Shown here piece after piece: positions 1 to 9,039 of a stretch of DNA of 64,000 bases. The stretch covers positions 1 to 64,000 of the forward strand of contig JANQOF010000002.1 of NCBI GenBank assembly GCA_028279215.1. Reading direction: 5' to 3'. The notes beneath the pieces were generated by a model. That model was not told where the DNA came from and did not search any database. It saw only the letters and a list, made by a program, of their open reading frames with translations. The position numbers were made by a program, and so were the translations under genes. This DNA comes from Pirellulales bacterium. GTDB taxonomy: Bacteria; Planctomycetota; Planctomycetia; Pirellulales; Lacipirellulaceae. Positions within the stretch are counted from its first letter, which is position 1, and each line of letters starts with the position of its first letter.

Positions 1-157
1 CTCTTCGGAAATGAAAACACACCGAGAAAAACAGAGGAAAACGAACTTCGAAGGGGATGGTGGGGGACGAATAAAGTCGCCTAGAATCGTTTTTCGGTAT
101 TGGGGACAAAATGGACGAAATACCGATCGTGAGGTTGTCGAACCAAGGACCGTATGT

Positions 158-337
158 ATGCAAGAACATGCCGATTTTTTTGTGGGGTGGGGTACCCTGT
201 CGCTTATCAATGCCGGGCTCGCACAAGCCAAAGGGAGGAGCGGGTTGTTGTGGTGGCTCGGGTCGCTTCTGCTGGGGCCCATCGCAACCTTCTTGATCGT
301 GATACTCGACCCGGTGCCCCCGATCGCGAGTGAGTGA
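158..337 (+). CDS. Small membrane protein of unknown function
   Basis: A short reading frame of 59 residues begins at ATG 158. It carries a Gly/Leu/Trp-rich hydrophobic segment (LLWWLGSLLLGPIATFLIVI) in the last 35 residues, after the stretch LAQAKGRSG. That 'KGRSG then one membrane helix' pattern is common in small bacterial inner-membrane proteins whose function is not known. The frame stays open upstream to position 11, but that part is basic and low in information, so the later start is preferred. The last codons and the stop lie inside a GAGT tetranucleotide repeat. It is the first gene in the window, and its upstream context is nearly absent. Confidence 0.5.
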   Translation: MQEHADFFVGWGTLSLINAGLAQAKGRSGLLWWLGSLLLGPIATFLIVILDPVPPIASE

Positions 338-347
338 GTGAGTGAGT
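328..347. repeat. (GAGT)5 microsatellite over a stop codon
   Basis: Five perfect copies of GAGT run from the last codons of the small membrane protein gene through its TGA stop. Gain or loss of a unit would change the C-terminus of that protein. Confidence 0.85.
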
Positions 348-470
348 TGAATCGATAACCCGATTCACGGATCGATAGCGTATCGTTGGTGGCTTTCGCG
401 GAGCCGGCTGGTAAGTACCATAGAGGCATTGCAGCAATCAGGCTCTGTGGCGGCAAAGGCACCGGCAAAC

Positions 471-1601
471 ATGGCGATCGATCAATGTATTGGCGTACTC
501 ACAAGCGGCGGCGACTGCCCTGGACTCAACGCGGCGATTCGCGGGCTTGGCAAGGCGGCGATCGACCAGTTCGAGATGTCGGTGATTGGCTTTCGTGATG
601 GCTTTCGCGGGCTGGTGCAGGATCGCACCATGCGAATCACCAGCGAGCAGCTATCTGGCATCCTGACCGACGGGGGGACAATCCTCGGCACCAGTCGCGA
701 CAAACCGCACAAGATGCCGATTGGCGACCGTACCGAAGACATGACTGACGCGATCGTCGAAACGTACGAGCGCCACGGGCTGGAAGTTGTGGTATGCATT
801 GGCGGCGGCGGAACGCAGAAGAACGCGATGCGACTTCTGGAAGCCGGCTTGAACGTGGTAACGTTGCCAAAGACGATCGACAATGACATTGCCGAAACAG
901 ACGTTTCGTTCGGCTTCGACACGGCGCTTCAAATCGCTACCGAAGCGATCGATCGGCTGCACAGCACCGCAACGAGCCATCACCGCGTGATCGTGGTGGA
1001 ACTGATGGGCCACCGCGCTGGCTGGCTAGCGCTTGGCGCGGGTATCGCCGGTGGGGCCGACGCCATTTTGATTCCGGAGATTCCGTACGATGCCGAGGTG
1101 GTCGCCGACGCGATCAAGCTGCGTGCAAAGCGCGGGCACCGGTTCAGTATCGTAGCGGTGGCCGAAGGCGCCGTGACGCTGGACGAACAAGCGAAAATCG
1201 AGAAGCTCGTGCAGCAGAAGAAGGACGCGCAAGATAAGGAACAGAAGCGGCTAGCTTCGGAGGAACTCAAGAAGTTTCACGAAGAGCACGTTGATCATAC
1301 GTTGCGTTTGACCAGCCAGCTCGAAGCGAGCACGGGCATGGAATCGCGACTAACGATCCTGGGCCATTTGCAGCGAGGTGGCACACCGTCGGCAGCCGAC
1401 CGACTGCTCGCCACGCGCCTGGGTGCTGCCTGCGCGGAGTTACTTTCGCAGCGGAAGTATGGGTTGATGGTCGCCGCACGTGGTGATTCGACCGAAACGG
1501 TGCCTTTAGAAAAAGTGGCCGGATTCAAGAAGCTGGTGCCACTTGATCACCCTTGGATCACGGCAGCCCGACTGGTAGGCACATGTATGGGAGATCGATA
1601 G
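471..1601 (+). CDS. 6-phosphofructokinase family protein, variant Mg/ATP loop
   Basis: A 376-residue PfkA-family kinase, expected to phosphorylate fructose 6-phosphate in glycolysis. The N-terminal phosphate loop GGDCPGLN (near residue 12), the catalytic PKTIDND (133-139), MGHRAGW (179-185) and GHLQRGG are all present. The usual GGDG(S/T) motif reads GGGGT (111-114), so the Asp that normally helps bind Mg-ATP is Gly. Gly at the next position with Lys in PKTIDND is the combination seen in ATP-using enzymes of the K124 type. A lysine/glutamate-rich, probably coiled-coil insertion of about 40 residues (236-276) precedes GHLQRGG. ATG 471 is preferred because the conserved fold starts six residues later; an ATG at 429 is in frame. 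A second, canonical paralogue lies at 29286. Substrate or phosphodonor may differ from a normal PFK. Confidence 0.85.
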   Translation: MAIDQCIGVLTSGGDCPGLNAAIRGLGKAAIDQFEMSVIGFRDGFRGLVQDRTMRITSEQLSGILTDGGTILGTSRDKPHKMPIGDRTEDMTDAIVETYERHGLEVVVCIGGGGTQKNAMRLLEAGLNVVTLPKTIDNDIAETDVSFGFDTALQIATEAIDRLHSTATSHHRVIVVELMGHRAGWLALGAGIAGGADAILIPEIPYDAEVVADAIKLRAKRGHRFSIVAVAEGAVTLDEQAKIEKLVQQKKDAQDKEQKRLASEELKKFHEEHVDHTLRLTSQLEASTGMESRLTILGHLQRGGTPSAADRLLATRLGAACAELLSQRKYGLMVAARGDSTETVPLEKVAGFKKLVPLDHPWITAARLVGTCMGDR

Positions 1602-1650
1602 CCGGCGTGAAACGTTGCCGCGGGCGCGCCAATCGCTTACGCTGCTCATC

Positions 1651-2853
1651 ATGCTATATCGCACATTTGGCCGCACCGGTCTCCGCATGCCCGTCTTCAG
1701 TTGCGGCGGCATGCGGTATCAACAGTCGTGGAGCGACATGCCGCTGGCGGATGTTGAACAGGAGAACCAACGGAATCTCGAGGCAACCATTCGTCGCGCC
1801 TTCGAACTGGGCATCAACCACATCGAAACAGCGCGGGGATATGGTTCGAGCGAACGGCAATTGGGCGTCGTGCTACCGACGCTGCCGCGTGATGAATTGA
1901 TCGTCCAAACGAAGATCGCGCCCGAGGCCGACCCTGCGGCATTTGAGCGGCACTTCACCGAGTCGCTTGAACGACTGAACTTAGATTACGTCGACTTGCT
2001 GGCGCTGCACGGCATCAACACCTACGAACTGTTGTGGCAATCGACTCGGCCCGGGGGATGCCTGTCGGTTGCCCGGCGACTGCAATCCGAAGGCAAGGCC
2101 CGCCACATTGGGTTTTCGACACATGGCTCGTTGTCGCTGATTCTCGACACGCTCCGACACGAACGCGATGGTGGCTTTGATTACATCAACTTGCACTGGT
2201 ACTACATTTTCCAAAACAATTGGCCGGCCGTCGAATCGGCGCGACGGCTCGACATGGGTGTGTTCATCATATCGCCCAACGACAAGGGCGGTATGCTGTA
2301 CAAACCGAGCGACAAGCTCGTGGAATTGTGCGCGCCGCTTCACCCACTTGTGTTCAATAGCTTGTTTTGCCTGTCGCGTCGCGAGGTCCACACGTTGAGC
2401 CTTGGCGCGGCACGTCCGAGCGACTTTGATTTGCAGATATCGAGCCTGCCGCTGATGGACGAGGTCTCGGAGTTGATTGCCCCCGTAGTTGAGCGGCTTG
2501 ATCGGACAATGCACCACGCAGTTGGCGAGGACGTCGCAAAACGATACACCGAGGGCCTGCCAAGCTGGGAAGAAGCACCCGGATACATGAACATGCCGGC
2601 AATACTATGGCTCCGCAACCTGGCTCTCGCGTACGACATGATCGAGTACGGACAGATGCGCTACAATCTGCTCGGCAACGCTGGTCACTGGTTTGCCGGC
2701 CAGAACGCCGGCAACTTGACAAGCATCTCCGCCGACAAGTTCGATCAGGCGGTGAAGAAATCGCCGTTCTCCGAACAAATGCGTGACTGGCTTACTGAAG
2801 CCCATGAACTGCTCGGCGGGGCAGAACTGAAGCGGCTTAGCGAGGGTGGATGA
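1651..2853 (+). CDS. Aldo/keto reductase, COG1453-like without Fe-S cysteines
   Basis: A 400-residue NAD(P)H-dependent aldo/keto reductase. The (beta/alpha)8 barrel begins with LYRTFGRTGLRMPVFSCGG. The active-site region HIETARGYGSSE holds the catalytic Tyr, with Glu where Asp is usual. The Lys is in VQTKI and the His in DLLALHG. The C-terminal extension (GHWFAGQNAG region) resembles the COG1453 group, in which this part often binds 4Fe-4S clusters, but the cysteine ladder is absent here, so it is probably cluster-free. ATG 1651 is chosen over an upstream in-frame TTG at 1615. It lies 49 bp after the phosphofructokinase and 91 bp before acetyl-CoA synthetase on the same strand, so a shared transcript is possible. 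The substrate cannot be told from the sequence. Confidence 0.85.
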   Translation: MLYRTFGRTGLRMPVFSCGGMRYQQSWSDMPLADVEQENQRNLEATIRRAFELGINHIETARGYGSSERQLGVVLPTLPRDELIVQTKIAPEADPAAFERHFTESLERLNLDYVDLLALHGINTYELLWQSTRPGGCLSVARRLQSEGKARHIGFSTHGSLSLILDTLRHERDGGFDYINLHWYYIFQNNWPAVESARRLDMGVFIISPNDKGGMLYKPSDKLVELCAPLHPLVFNSLFCLSRREVHTLSLGAARPSDFDLQISSLPLMDEVSELIAPVVERLDRTMHHAVGEDVAKRYTEGLPSWEEAPGYMNMPAILWLRNLALAYDMIEYGQMRYNLLGNAGHWFAGQNAGNLTSISADKFDQAVKKSPFSEQMRDWLTEAHELLGGAELKRLSEGG

Positions 2854-2944
2854 ACCGGGCACGATTTGACATGCCGGTAGCGGTTCGCGAAACTTGCACC
2901 GGCGCGAAGTGCATTACTTTTCTCGACAATGGAGAATCTGGGCA

Positions 2945-4903
2945 ATGGCAGATCAATCGGGCGGCGGAATCGACACAGTCATGCACGAGGAGCGGCTATT
3001 TCCCCCGCCACCGGAGTTTGCCGCCCAAGCCCGCATCAAGAGTATGGAGGAATATGAAAGCCTGTGGCGCAAGGCGGCGGCAGACTTGCCGAAATTCTGG
3101 GGGGATATGGCTCGCGACGAGTTGCATTGGTTCGAGCCGTTCGACGAGACCCTGCGTTGGAACGAACCGGTTGCCGAGTGGTTTGTTGGCGGCAAGACGA
3201 ATGCCTGTTACAACTGCGTCGACAAGCACGTTGTCGAGGGACACGGCGACCGGACGGCCATCATTTGGGAAGGCGAACCTGGCGATGAGCGAACACTCAC
3301 CTATGCGGAACTGCTAAGCGAGGTTCGCAAGTGCGCCAATGCGCTGAAGTCGCTCGGCATTCGCGCTGGCGATGTGGTAAGCCTTTACATGCCAATGACA
3401 CCGGAGCTGGCAATCGCCATGCTTGCTTGCGCGCGGGTTGGCGCGATCCACTCCGTGATCTTTGCCGGGTTTTCGGCCGAAGCCATCGCCGAACGCAACA
3501 ACGATGCCGGAGCCAAGCTGGTGATCACTGCCGATGGTGGCTGGCGGCGCGGCAAGGTGTTGCCGCTGAAGGAAACCGTGGACAAAGCGCTTGCCAAGAG
3601 TTCAACCGTCGAGCATTGCATCGTCCTTAAGCGGGCGGGCGACGTGGTTGCGATGCAGGAGGATCGTGATCATTGGTGGCACGACGTGGTGGATGGGGCG
3701 TCGGATCAGTGTCCCGCAGAACCGCTCGATAGCGAAACACCGTTGTTCATTCTCTACACAAGCGGGTCCACCGGGAAACCCAAAGGCATCAAGCACACGA
3801 CCGCTGGCTACAGCCTTTACGCGAAGAAGACGTTCCAGTGGGTATTCGACCATCGTGACGATGACGTCTATTGGTGCACTGCGGACTGCGGCTGGATCAC
3901 CGGGCACAGTTACGTTGTCTATGGCCCATTGGCAGCTGGCGCGAAAGTGTTGATGTACGAGGGTGCGCCAAATCATCCGGCCGAGGATCGATTCTGGGAC
4001 ATCGTCGAACGACACAAGGTGACAGTCTTCTATACCGCACCGACGGCCATCCGAGCATTCATCAAGTGGGGCGATGAGTGGGTCGAGAAGCACGACCTGT
4101 CGAGCCTCCGTTTGCTCGGCACCGTCGGCGAGGGCATCAATCCGGAAGCTTGGATGTGGTATCACAAAGTGATAGGTAACGAGCGCTGCCCAATCGTAGA
4201 TACTTGGTGGCAAACCGAGACGGGTGGCATCATGATGAGCCCGCTACCAGGCGCCATTGCGACCAAGCCGGGAAGTTGCACCAAGCCGCTGCCCGGCATC
4301 GTGCCTGCCATCGTCGACTCCGATGGCCACGAGGTGCCAACCGACCAAGGTGGCTGGTTGACCGTCACCCATCCGTGGCCCGGCATGCTACGAGGCATTT
4401 GGGGCGACATGGACCGCTACCAGGAGGTGTACTGGTCGCAAGTGCCCGGCAAGTATCTGGCCGGCGACAATGCTCGCTGCGACGTGGACGGTTACTATTG
4501 GATCATGGGCCGCATCGACGACGTACTGAATGTTTCCGGGCACCGCTTGAGCACCATCGAGATCGAGAGCGCTCTCGTTTCGCACCCGGCTGTTGCCGAA
4601 GCCGCCGCAGTCGGCCGTCCACACGATCTCAAAGGCGAAGCTGTAGCCGTATTTGTCACGCTCAAGCAGGCCGAACCGGGCGACGAACTCCGCACGGAAC
4701 TGCGGCAGCACGTTCGCAACGAAATCGGTGCCCTAGCTCAGCCTGACGACATCCGCTTCACTGGCTCGCTTCCCAAGACTCGTAGCGGCAAGATCATGCG
4801 GCGACTGCTCAAAGACATCGCCGCGGGGCGCGAAGCGGTCGGCGACACCACCACACTTGAAGATTACAGCGTGCTGGCCAGACTTCGCTCGGACGACGAG
4901 TAA
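2945..4903 (+). CDS. acs: Acetyl-CoA synthetase (AMP-forming)
   Basis: This 652-residue enzyme has exactly the length usual for Acs. It activates acetate to acetyl-AMP and then acetyl-CoA in the cytoplasm. The AMP-binding P-loop [11 protein letters not shown], the [11 protein letters not shown] segment, the TWWQTETGG motif and the C-terminal SGKIMRR are intact; the last contains the catalytic lysine (about residue 616), which is regulated by acetylation in other bacteria. ATG 2945 is chosen because the N-terminal acetyl-CoA synthetase domain starts soon after it; a TTG at 2894 is also in frame. It is preceded on the same strand by the aldo/keto reductase and followed by an Uma2-family gene. 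Confidence 0.97.
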   Translation: MADQSGGGIDTVMHEERLFPPPPEFAAQARIKSMEEYESLWRKAAADLPKFWGDMARDELHWFEPFDETLRWNEPVAEWFVGGKTNACYNCVDKHVVEGHGDRTAIIWEGEPGDERTLTYAELLSEVRKCANALKSLGIRAGDVVSLYMPMTPELAIAMLACARVGAIHSVIFAGFSAEAIAERNNDAGAKLVITADGGWRRGKVLPLKETVDKALAKSSTVEHCIVLKRAGDVVAMQEDRDHWWHDVVDGASDQCPAEPLDSETPLFILYTSGSTGKPKGIKHTTAGYSLYAKKTFQWVFDHRDDDVYWCTADCGWITGHSYVVYGPLAAGAKVLMYEGAPNHPAEDRFWDIVERHKVTVFYTAPTAIRAFIKWGDEWVEKHDLSSLRLLGTVGEGINPEAWMWYHKVIGNERCPIVDTWWQTETGGIMMSPLPGAIATKPGSCTKPLPGIVPAIVDSDGHEVPTDQGGWLTVTHPWPGMLRGIWGDMDRYQEVYWSQVPGKYLAGDNARCDVDGYYWIMGRIDDVLNVSGHRLSTIEIESALVSHPAVAEAAAVGRPHDLKGEAVAVFVTLKQAEPGDELRTELRQHVRNEIGALAQPDDIRFTGSLPKTRSGKIMRRLLKDIAAGREAVGDTTTLEDYSVLARLRSDDE

Positions 4904-4993
4904 GCTAGCGACCTGCGGGCGCCGTTTTTGACCGGCCAGGGATTCGGGGACATAATTGCACGGGTAGGAAGTTCCCGTTCCAAGGAGCGCGTT

Positions 4994-5623
4994 ATGAGCG
5001 TTGTCGACATACCTTCTCCGCCGAACAGGCTGGGTCCCAAGTCGAATGGCATGCTGCTCTCGCCGGAAGAGTACGACACCATCACCGATTGGGACGATCG
5101 CTACCGGTACGAGTTGATTCACGGAGTACTGATTGTGAGCCCCCCAGCCAGCATTGGCGAGCGCGGTCCGAATGACTTTCTTGGCCATTTGATTTGGGCG
5201 TACCAAGAGACCCATCCGCATGGCCGTGCGGTCGACGCTACTGCGCCGGAGCAGGAGATTCAGATCGGAGTGAATCGTCGTCGAGCGGATCGGGCGATTT
5301 GGGCGGGTTACGGCCGGAACATCAACCTAGACCGCGACATTCCGACGATTGCAATCGAGTTTGTGTCCGATTCGAGTCGCGATCGCCAACGTGACTACAT
5401 AGAGAAGCGCCGCGAATACGCACAAGCTGGGGTGAAGGAGTATTGGGTGATCGACCGGTTCCGCCGTGAGATGACTGTCTTTCGCGGTCCGAAAGAGATG
5501 GTATCCGTCGCTGAGGGGGATTGCTATCAAACGTCGCTGCTGCCAGGGTTCGAAGTGCCGCTAGCCACACTGCTCGCGAAGGCCGATCAGTACACGAAGG
5601 GTTCCGAGGGCGGCGAGGCCTAG
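4994..5623 (+). CDS. Uma2 family (DUF820) endonuclease-like protein
   Basis: A 209-residue protein of the Uma2/DUF820 family, which has a PD-(D/E)XK-type nuclease fold and is abundant in planctomycetes and cyanobacteria; its cellular role is unknown. Typical parts are YRYELIHGVLIVSPP near residue 37, the central IAIEFVSDSS with the acidic core residues, and KEYWVIDRFRREMTVF near residue 150. The start at ATG 4994 is supported by AAGGAG seven or so bases upstream. It stands alone between acetyl-CoA synthetase and the VWA gene, with no sign of an associated transposon. Confidence 0.88.
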   Translation: MSVVDIPSPPNRLGPKSNGMLLSPEEYDTITDWDDRYRYELIHGVLIVSPPASIGERGPNDFLGHLIWAYQETHPHGRAVDATAPEQEIQIGVNRRRADRAIWAGYGRNINLDRDIPTIAIEFVSDSSRDRQRDYIEKRREYAQAGVKEYWVIDRFRREMTVFRGPKEMVSVAEGDCYQTSLLPGFEVPLATLLAKADQYTKGSEGGEA

Positions 5624-5706
5624 CTTTTGGTTGGACCCGGAACTTTAGCAGCCGCACACTCGTCTACTACTATGGACAACCCGATCCCGTTCACCGGAGT
5701 AGACAA

Positions 5707-6882
5707 ATGGTCGTGCGCGCTCTTTTCATCGTGACTCTGTTGGCTTGGTGTCCGTTAGCAGCCGCAGCGGATGTGGTGCAGACCAAGACTGCAACAAATA
5801 GCCAACCAGATCCAGCAGCAGTACTAAAGCCTCGTATCGAGATTGCCTTGCTCTTGGACACAAGCAGCAGCATGAGCGGGCTGATCAATCAAGCGCGGAC
5901 CAAGCTATGGAAGATCGTCAATGAATTCGAATCGGCCGAGCGCAATGGCCAACGGGCAGACGTCTACGTCGCCCTATACGAATACGGCCACTCCCGACTA
6001 TCGGGCGAATCGGGGTACATTCGGAAGATCGTGCCGTTGACTTTGGATATCGACAGGATCTCCGAGGAGTTGTTTGCTCTCTCGACCAATGGTGGTAGCG
6101 AACACTGTGGGCAAGTGATCGATCACGCGGTCCGCGAACTGGCTTGGAGTACCAAACCGTCGGACCTGCGATGCATCTTTATTGCGGGCAACGAACCGTT
6201 CACTCAGGGCCCCGTACCCTACAAAGACGCATGCAGTGCAGCAGCGAATAGCAACATTACCGTCAGCACCATTCACTGCGGAAGCTACGACCAGGGCGTT
6301 GCCGGTATGTGGGCAGACGGCGCCAAATTGGCGGACGGGAGGTACATGAATATCGACCACAATCAGACGGAACCACATATTCCTGCGCCCCAGGACAAGG
6401 AGTTGGCAGAGCTCAACACCAAACTCAACGCAACGTACTGTGCGTACGGAGTCGCTGCCGAGCGCGAAGAGGCAGTCGCACGCCAAGTTGCTCAAGACAC
6501 CAACGCGGCCGCCGCCACGCCGGCCGCGGCCGCGGATCGCGCGGTAACGAAGGCGAGTCGGTTGTACCGCAACGCCAGTTGGGATCTTGTAGACGCCGTT
6601 CGCGAACAGAAGGTCAATCTTGGCGAGATGGACAAGCAGCACCTGCCCGAGTCGCTCCGAGGACTATCGGTCGACGAACTCGAGGCCCATGTGGACAAGT
6701 TGGCTGAAGATCGGGCAGAAATCCAGGATCGAATCAAACTGTTGGCAGCCGAACGATCGAAGTACGTCGCTGCTGAGCGAGCCAAGTTGGCCGAGACCGG
6801 TAGCAATGCCCTAGATAACGCGATTGTGGAGACGGTTCGCAATCAGGCAGCACAGCAGTCGTTTGAATTCGCCGGTGAGTGA
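5707..6882 (+). CDS. Secreted von Willebrand factor A domain protein
   Basis: A 391-residue protein with an N-terminal signal peptide (MVVRALFIVTLLAWCPLAAAA). A VWA domain follows, with the MIDAS metal site DTSSSMSG near residue 55, and FIAGNEPFTQG near residue 160 in place of the commoner TDG loop. The C-terminal third is charged and helical, rich in Arg, Glu and Ala, probably a coiled coil. VWA proteins of this type bind protein or metal ligands in the periplasm or at the membrane; the partner is unknown. ATG 5707 is selected because the signal peptide starts there, although the frame is open to 5521. It converges on the SpoIIE-like gene with a 6-bp gap. Confidence 0.85.
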   Translation: MVVRALFIVTLLAWCPLAAAADVVQTKTATNSQPDPAAVLKPRIEIALLLDTSSSMSGLINQARTKLWKIVNEFESAERNGQRADVYVALYEYGHSRLSGESGYIRKIVPLTLDIDRISEELFALSTNGGSEHCGQVIDHAVRELAWSTKPSDLRCIFIAGNEPFTQGPVPYKDACSAAANSNITVSTIHCGSYDQGVAGMWADGAKLADGRYMNIDHNQTEPHIPAPQDKELAELNTKLNATYCAYGVAAEREEAVARQVAQDTNAAAATPAAAADRAVTKASRLYRNASWDLVDAVREQKVNLGEMDKQHLPESLRGLSVDELEAHVDKLAEDRAEIQDRIKLLAAERSKYVAAERAKLAETGSNALDNAIVETVRNQAAQQSFEFAGE

Positions 6883-6888
6883 ACCGCA

Positions 6889-7800
6889 TCAGCCGATCGA
6901 CACTCGATCAACGGCGCGACAAAAGAGCCGAAATGGGGCAAGCAGATTGTCACGCCACCCGACGCCCTTCGCCGTTGTTCGGAAAAGCACCACGGTTGCA
7001 TCACTCGAATCTGTTAGCGTCGGGTTGTTAGCGACGACCGAGCTGAGTAGATCCATCGGAAGGTTCGCCGTGGTCGTCGTTGTAAGTGATTCGACCAAAT
7101 CGCTGATACCGCGTACACCGAGAGTTGCCCCTCGCTCATCGACACATTCCATCAAGCTGCTGCTGTATAGCAAAGCCATGTCTCCGTAATCCATTCCAGT
7201 GGAGAGCTCCTGATACTCGGTTGCATCCAAAAAGGAGTCTGTGCTGTCCTCGCTCGACATCGAGCGTGGAGGCTTAAGAGCTTCCCACTTACGCTTGGCG
7301 GCGCGGTAGAGCAGTGGAGGAGGGTGTCCCGCGTTGCAAAGTGTGAGTTGGCATCGGGAAGAAAAGTAGGTGGCCAGCATCATCGAGACAAAGCAGCCAC
7401 GGTCGGTGGCCTGCTTTAGGCTCTCCGTCAGCTCAGTGACGCAGCCAGTCTGACGGATGCGGTTGATGTGGCGCTGAATGATCGATTGCAATTCGGCGGA
7501 TACCTTGGCGAACTGATGGCCGCGGCTGCAGATGTCTGCAAGTAGGAAACGAGTAATGCGGCCAGAAGCGCATGAAGAAATCAGATGGAGATCCCCGCCG
7601 CCAGCACACTGCAGGTTTGCAGAGAGACTTCCGATCCAGACTTCAATGCCCGGTCGCTCAAAATGGTAGTTGCGCGGACCACTACCCCCCCACACTTCCA
7701 TGCAACCCATCTGGGCCGAGGTGCTATCAGTTTTTTCGGATAATTGAGTGGTCATGACAATTTGGCCGCTATGAATCGTTTGGACGTCGTAAACATCCAT
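6889..7800 (-). CDS. SpoIIE/PP2C-like phosphatase with damaged metal site
   Basis: A 303-residue single-domain protein of the SpoIIE-type PP2C family, in the form common in planctomycetes (CMEVWGG, GGGDLHLISSC, NAGHPPPLLYR). Normal members dephosphorylate serine/threonine phosphoproteins such as anti-anti-sigma factors. Two Asp ligands, in GGGD (residue 70) and LLADI (89), remain. The Thr-Asp pair of the usual YTDS loop is replaced by Ser-Ser-Ser (213-215), and the usual C-terminal Asp-Asp reads Ser-Asp (267). It may therefore be inactive or use fewer metals. It lies 88 bp downstream of the methyltransferase gene on the same strand, which links it to the lipid island. ATG 7755 is an alternative start. 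Confidence 0.8.
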   Translation of the reverse strand: MDVYDVQTIHSGQIVMTTQLSEKTDSTSAQMGCMEVWGGSGPRNYHFERPGIEVWIGSLSANLQCAGGGDLHLISSCASGRITRFLLADICSRGHQFAKVSAELQSIIQRHINRIRQTGCVTELTESLKQATDRGCFVSMMLATYFSSRCQLTLCNAGHPPPLLYRAAKRKWEALKPPRSMSSEDSTDSFLDATEYQELSTGMDYGDMALLYSSSLMECVDERGATLGVRGISDLVESLTTTTTANLPMDLLSSVVANNPTLTDSSDATVVLFRTTAKGVGWRDNLLAPFRLFCRAVDRVSIG

Positions 7801-7888
7801 ACTTCCTATATCCTAGGAGGGGAGGCCGAGGTTGACGAGCCGCGCAAGAAATTCGGCAAATTTGGGCCCGTATCCGCCTGTTCGTTCA

Positions 7889-8962
7889 CTATTTCCTCAC
7901 GCTGTGCTTAGTTGCACGCTGGCCAGGAGAGAGGCTGGCAGCAGACGCACACACTCGCTCGAACCGGTAGTGGCCAACAAACCACTCGTTTCCGCCGCCA
8001 TACCGGAATAGCTCGGCACATGCCATGAAGAACATCCGCCAGCGCTGTAGAGCAATTTTGGCGTGTCGAGGACCAAGTTGTTGCCGCAGGATCTGCAGCA
8101 GACTCTCGTGATTTCGGTCGAGATTCGCAAGCCATTTTTCACACGTGCGCCAGTAGTGCATCCCATTCACACGCCATTGCCGTTCGATCGACAGGTGCTC
8201 GCCAAAATTCCTAAACAGGTCTTCGGAGGGCATTACTCCACCCGTAAAGAAGTGTCTGGCCATCCAATCATCTTTTCCAGTCTGCTCAAATAAGTACGGG
8301 GTACTTCTGTGGCAGAACACATGGACAAACGCCTTGCCGTTTGGTCGTAGCCAGGATGCCACACGCTCAAACAACAGTGCGTAATTCCGCATGTGTTCGA
8401 ACATCTCCACCGACAAGACGCGGTCGAAGCGGTCGGACGTTTGGAAACTGCGCATGTCTGCGGTGATGACGTCCAAATTAGAAAGTCCCAACTGGTCTGC
8501 GCGAGTGAGAATGCAATCTCGTTGGGTAGTGGAGTTGGAAACTGCGGTAATGTGGCAAGCCGGGTGATTCTCAGCAATCCAGAGCGTGAGAGAACCCCAC
8601 CCACACCCAAGTTCCAACAGTCGCATGCCGTCGTTCACTTCTGCTCTTTTGGAAGTCAACGCGAGCATTGCCCTCTCGGCCACCTCGAGTTGTACCTGCG
8701 GCGATTCGAACAGGCAGCAACTGTATTTTAGGCGAGGTCCCAGAATGTACTCGAAAAACTCCGTTGAAACTTCATAATGTTGCTCATTGGCCACCTCGGT
8801 CGCGACGGCCAACGGCGAGGCGCGGAGCTGCTCAACAAGTCGAGCCATGGCATCGTGCTCGCGACGCATGCTGGCCAGTCGTTGCGCTAGCATCCGTCTT
8901 ACTCCCCAGCGCACGGCGGAATCGGACAGCAAACCAAGTTCGGCAAGTCGTAATAGGCCCAT
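7889..8962 (-). CDS. SAM-dependent fatty-acyl methyltransferase (CFA/UfaM-like)
   Basis: A 357-residue class I methyltransferase of the cyclopropane-synthase-like superfamily. The SAM-binding motif is LELGCGWGSLTLWIA near residue 117, preceded by YSCCLFES, which matches the substrate-entry region of CFA synthases. The C-terminal FRYGGGNEWFVGHYRFER is typical of the branch that includes UfaM-like enzymes, which methylate the double bond of membrane acyl chains. It differs clearly from the cyclopropane synthase at 11931. It is divergent from the DUF1295 gene with 77 bp between the two starts, and followed by the phosphatase-like gene. Exact product (methylated, furan or cyclopropane acyl chain) is an open question. 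Confidence 0.85.
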   Translation of the reverse strand: MGLLRLAELGLLSDSAVRWGVRRMLAQRLASMRREHDAMARLVEQLRASPLAVATEVANEQHYEVSTEFFEYILGPRLKYSCCLFESPQVQLEVAERAMLALTSKRAEVNDGMRLLELGCGWGSLTLWIAENHPACHITAVSNSTTQRDCILTRADQLGLSNLDVITADMRSFQTSDRFDRVLSVEMFEHMRNYALLFERVASWLRPNGKAFVHVFCHRSTPYLFEQTGKDDWMARHFFTGGVMPSEDLFRNFGEHLSIERQWRVNGMHYWRTCEKWLANLDRNHESLLQILRQQLGPRHAKIALQRWRMFFMACAELFRYGGGNEWFVGHYRFERVCASAASLSPGQRATKHSVRK

Positions 8963-9039
8963 CTGGCGATGCTCGCGGACTGTGGGGTTGTCACAATGGT
9001 AGAATTGTAGCGTCCCGGCAAGTCCAATTGGCCATCCCC

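Noticed and set aside
8668..9039. N-terminal extension of the DUF1295 frame into the divergent methyltransferase
   Set aside because: Overlaps a real gene on the other strand; the DUF1295 membrane fold begins at 9040.
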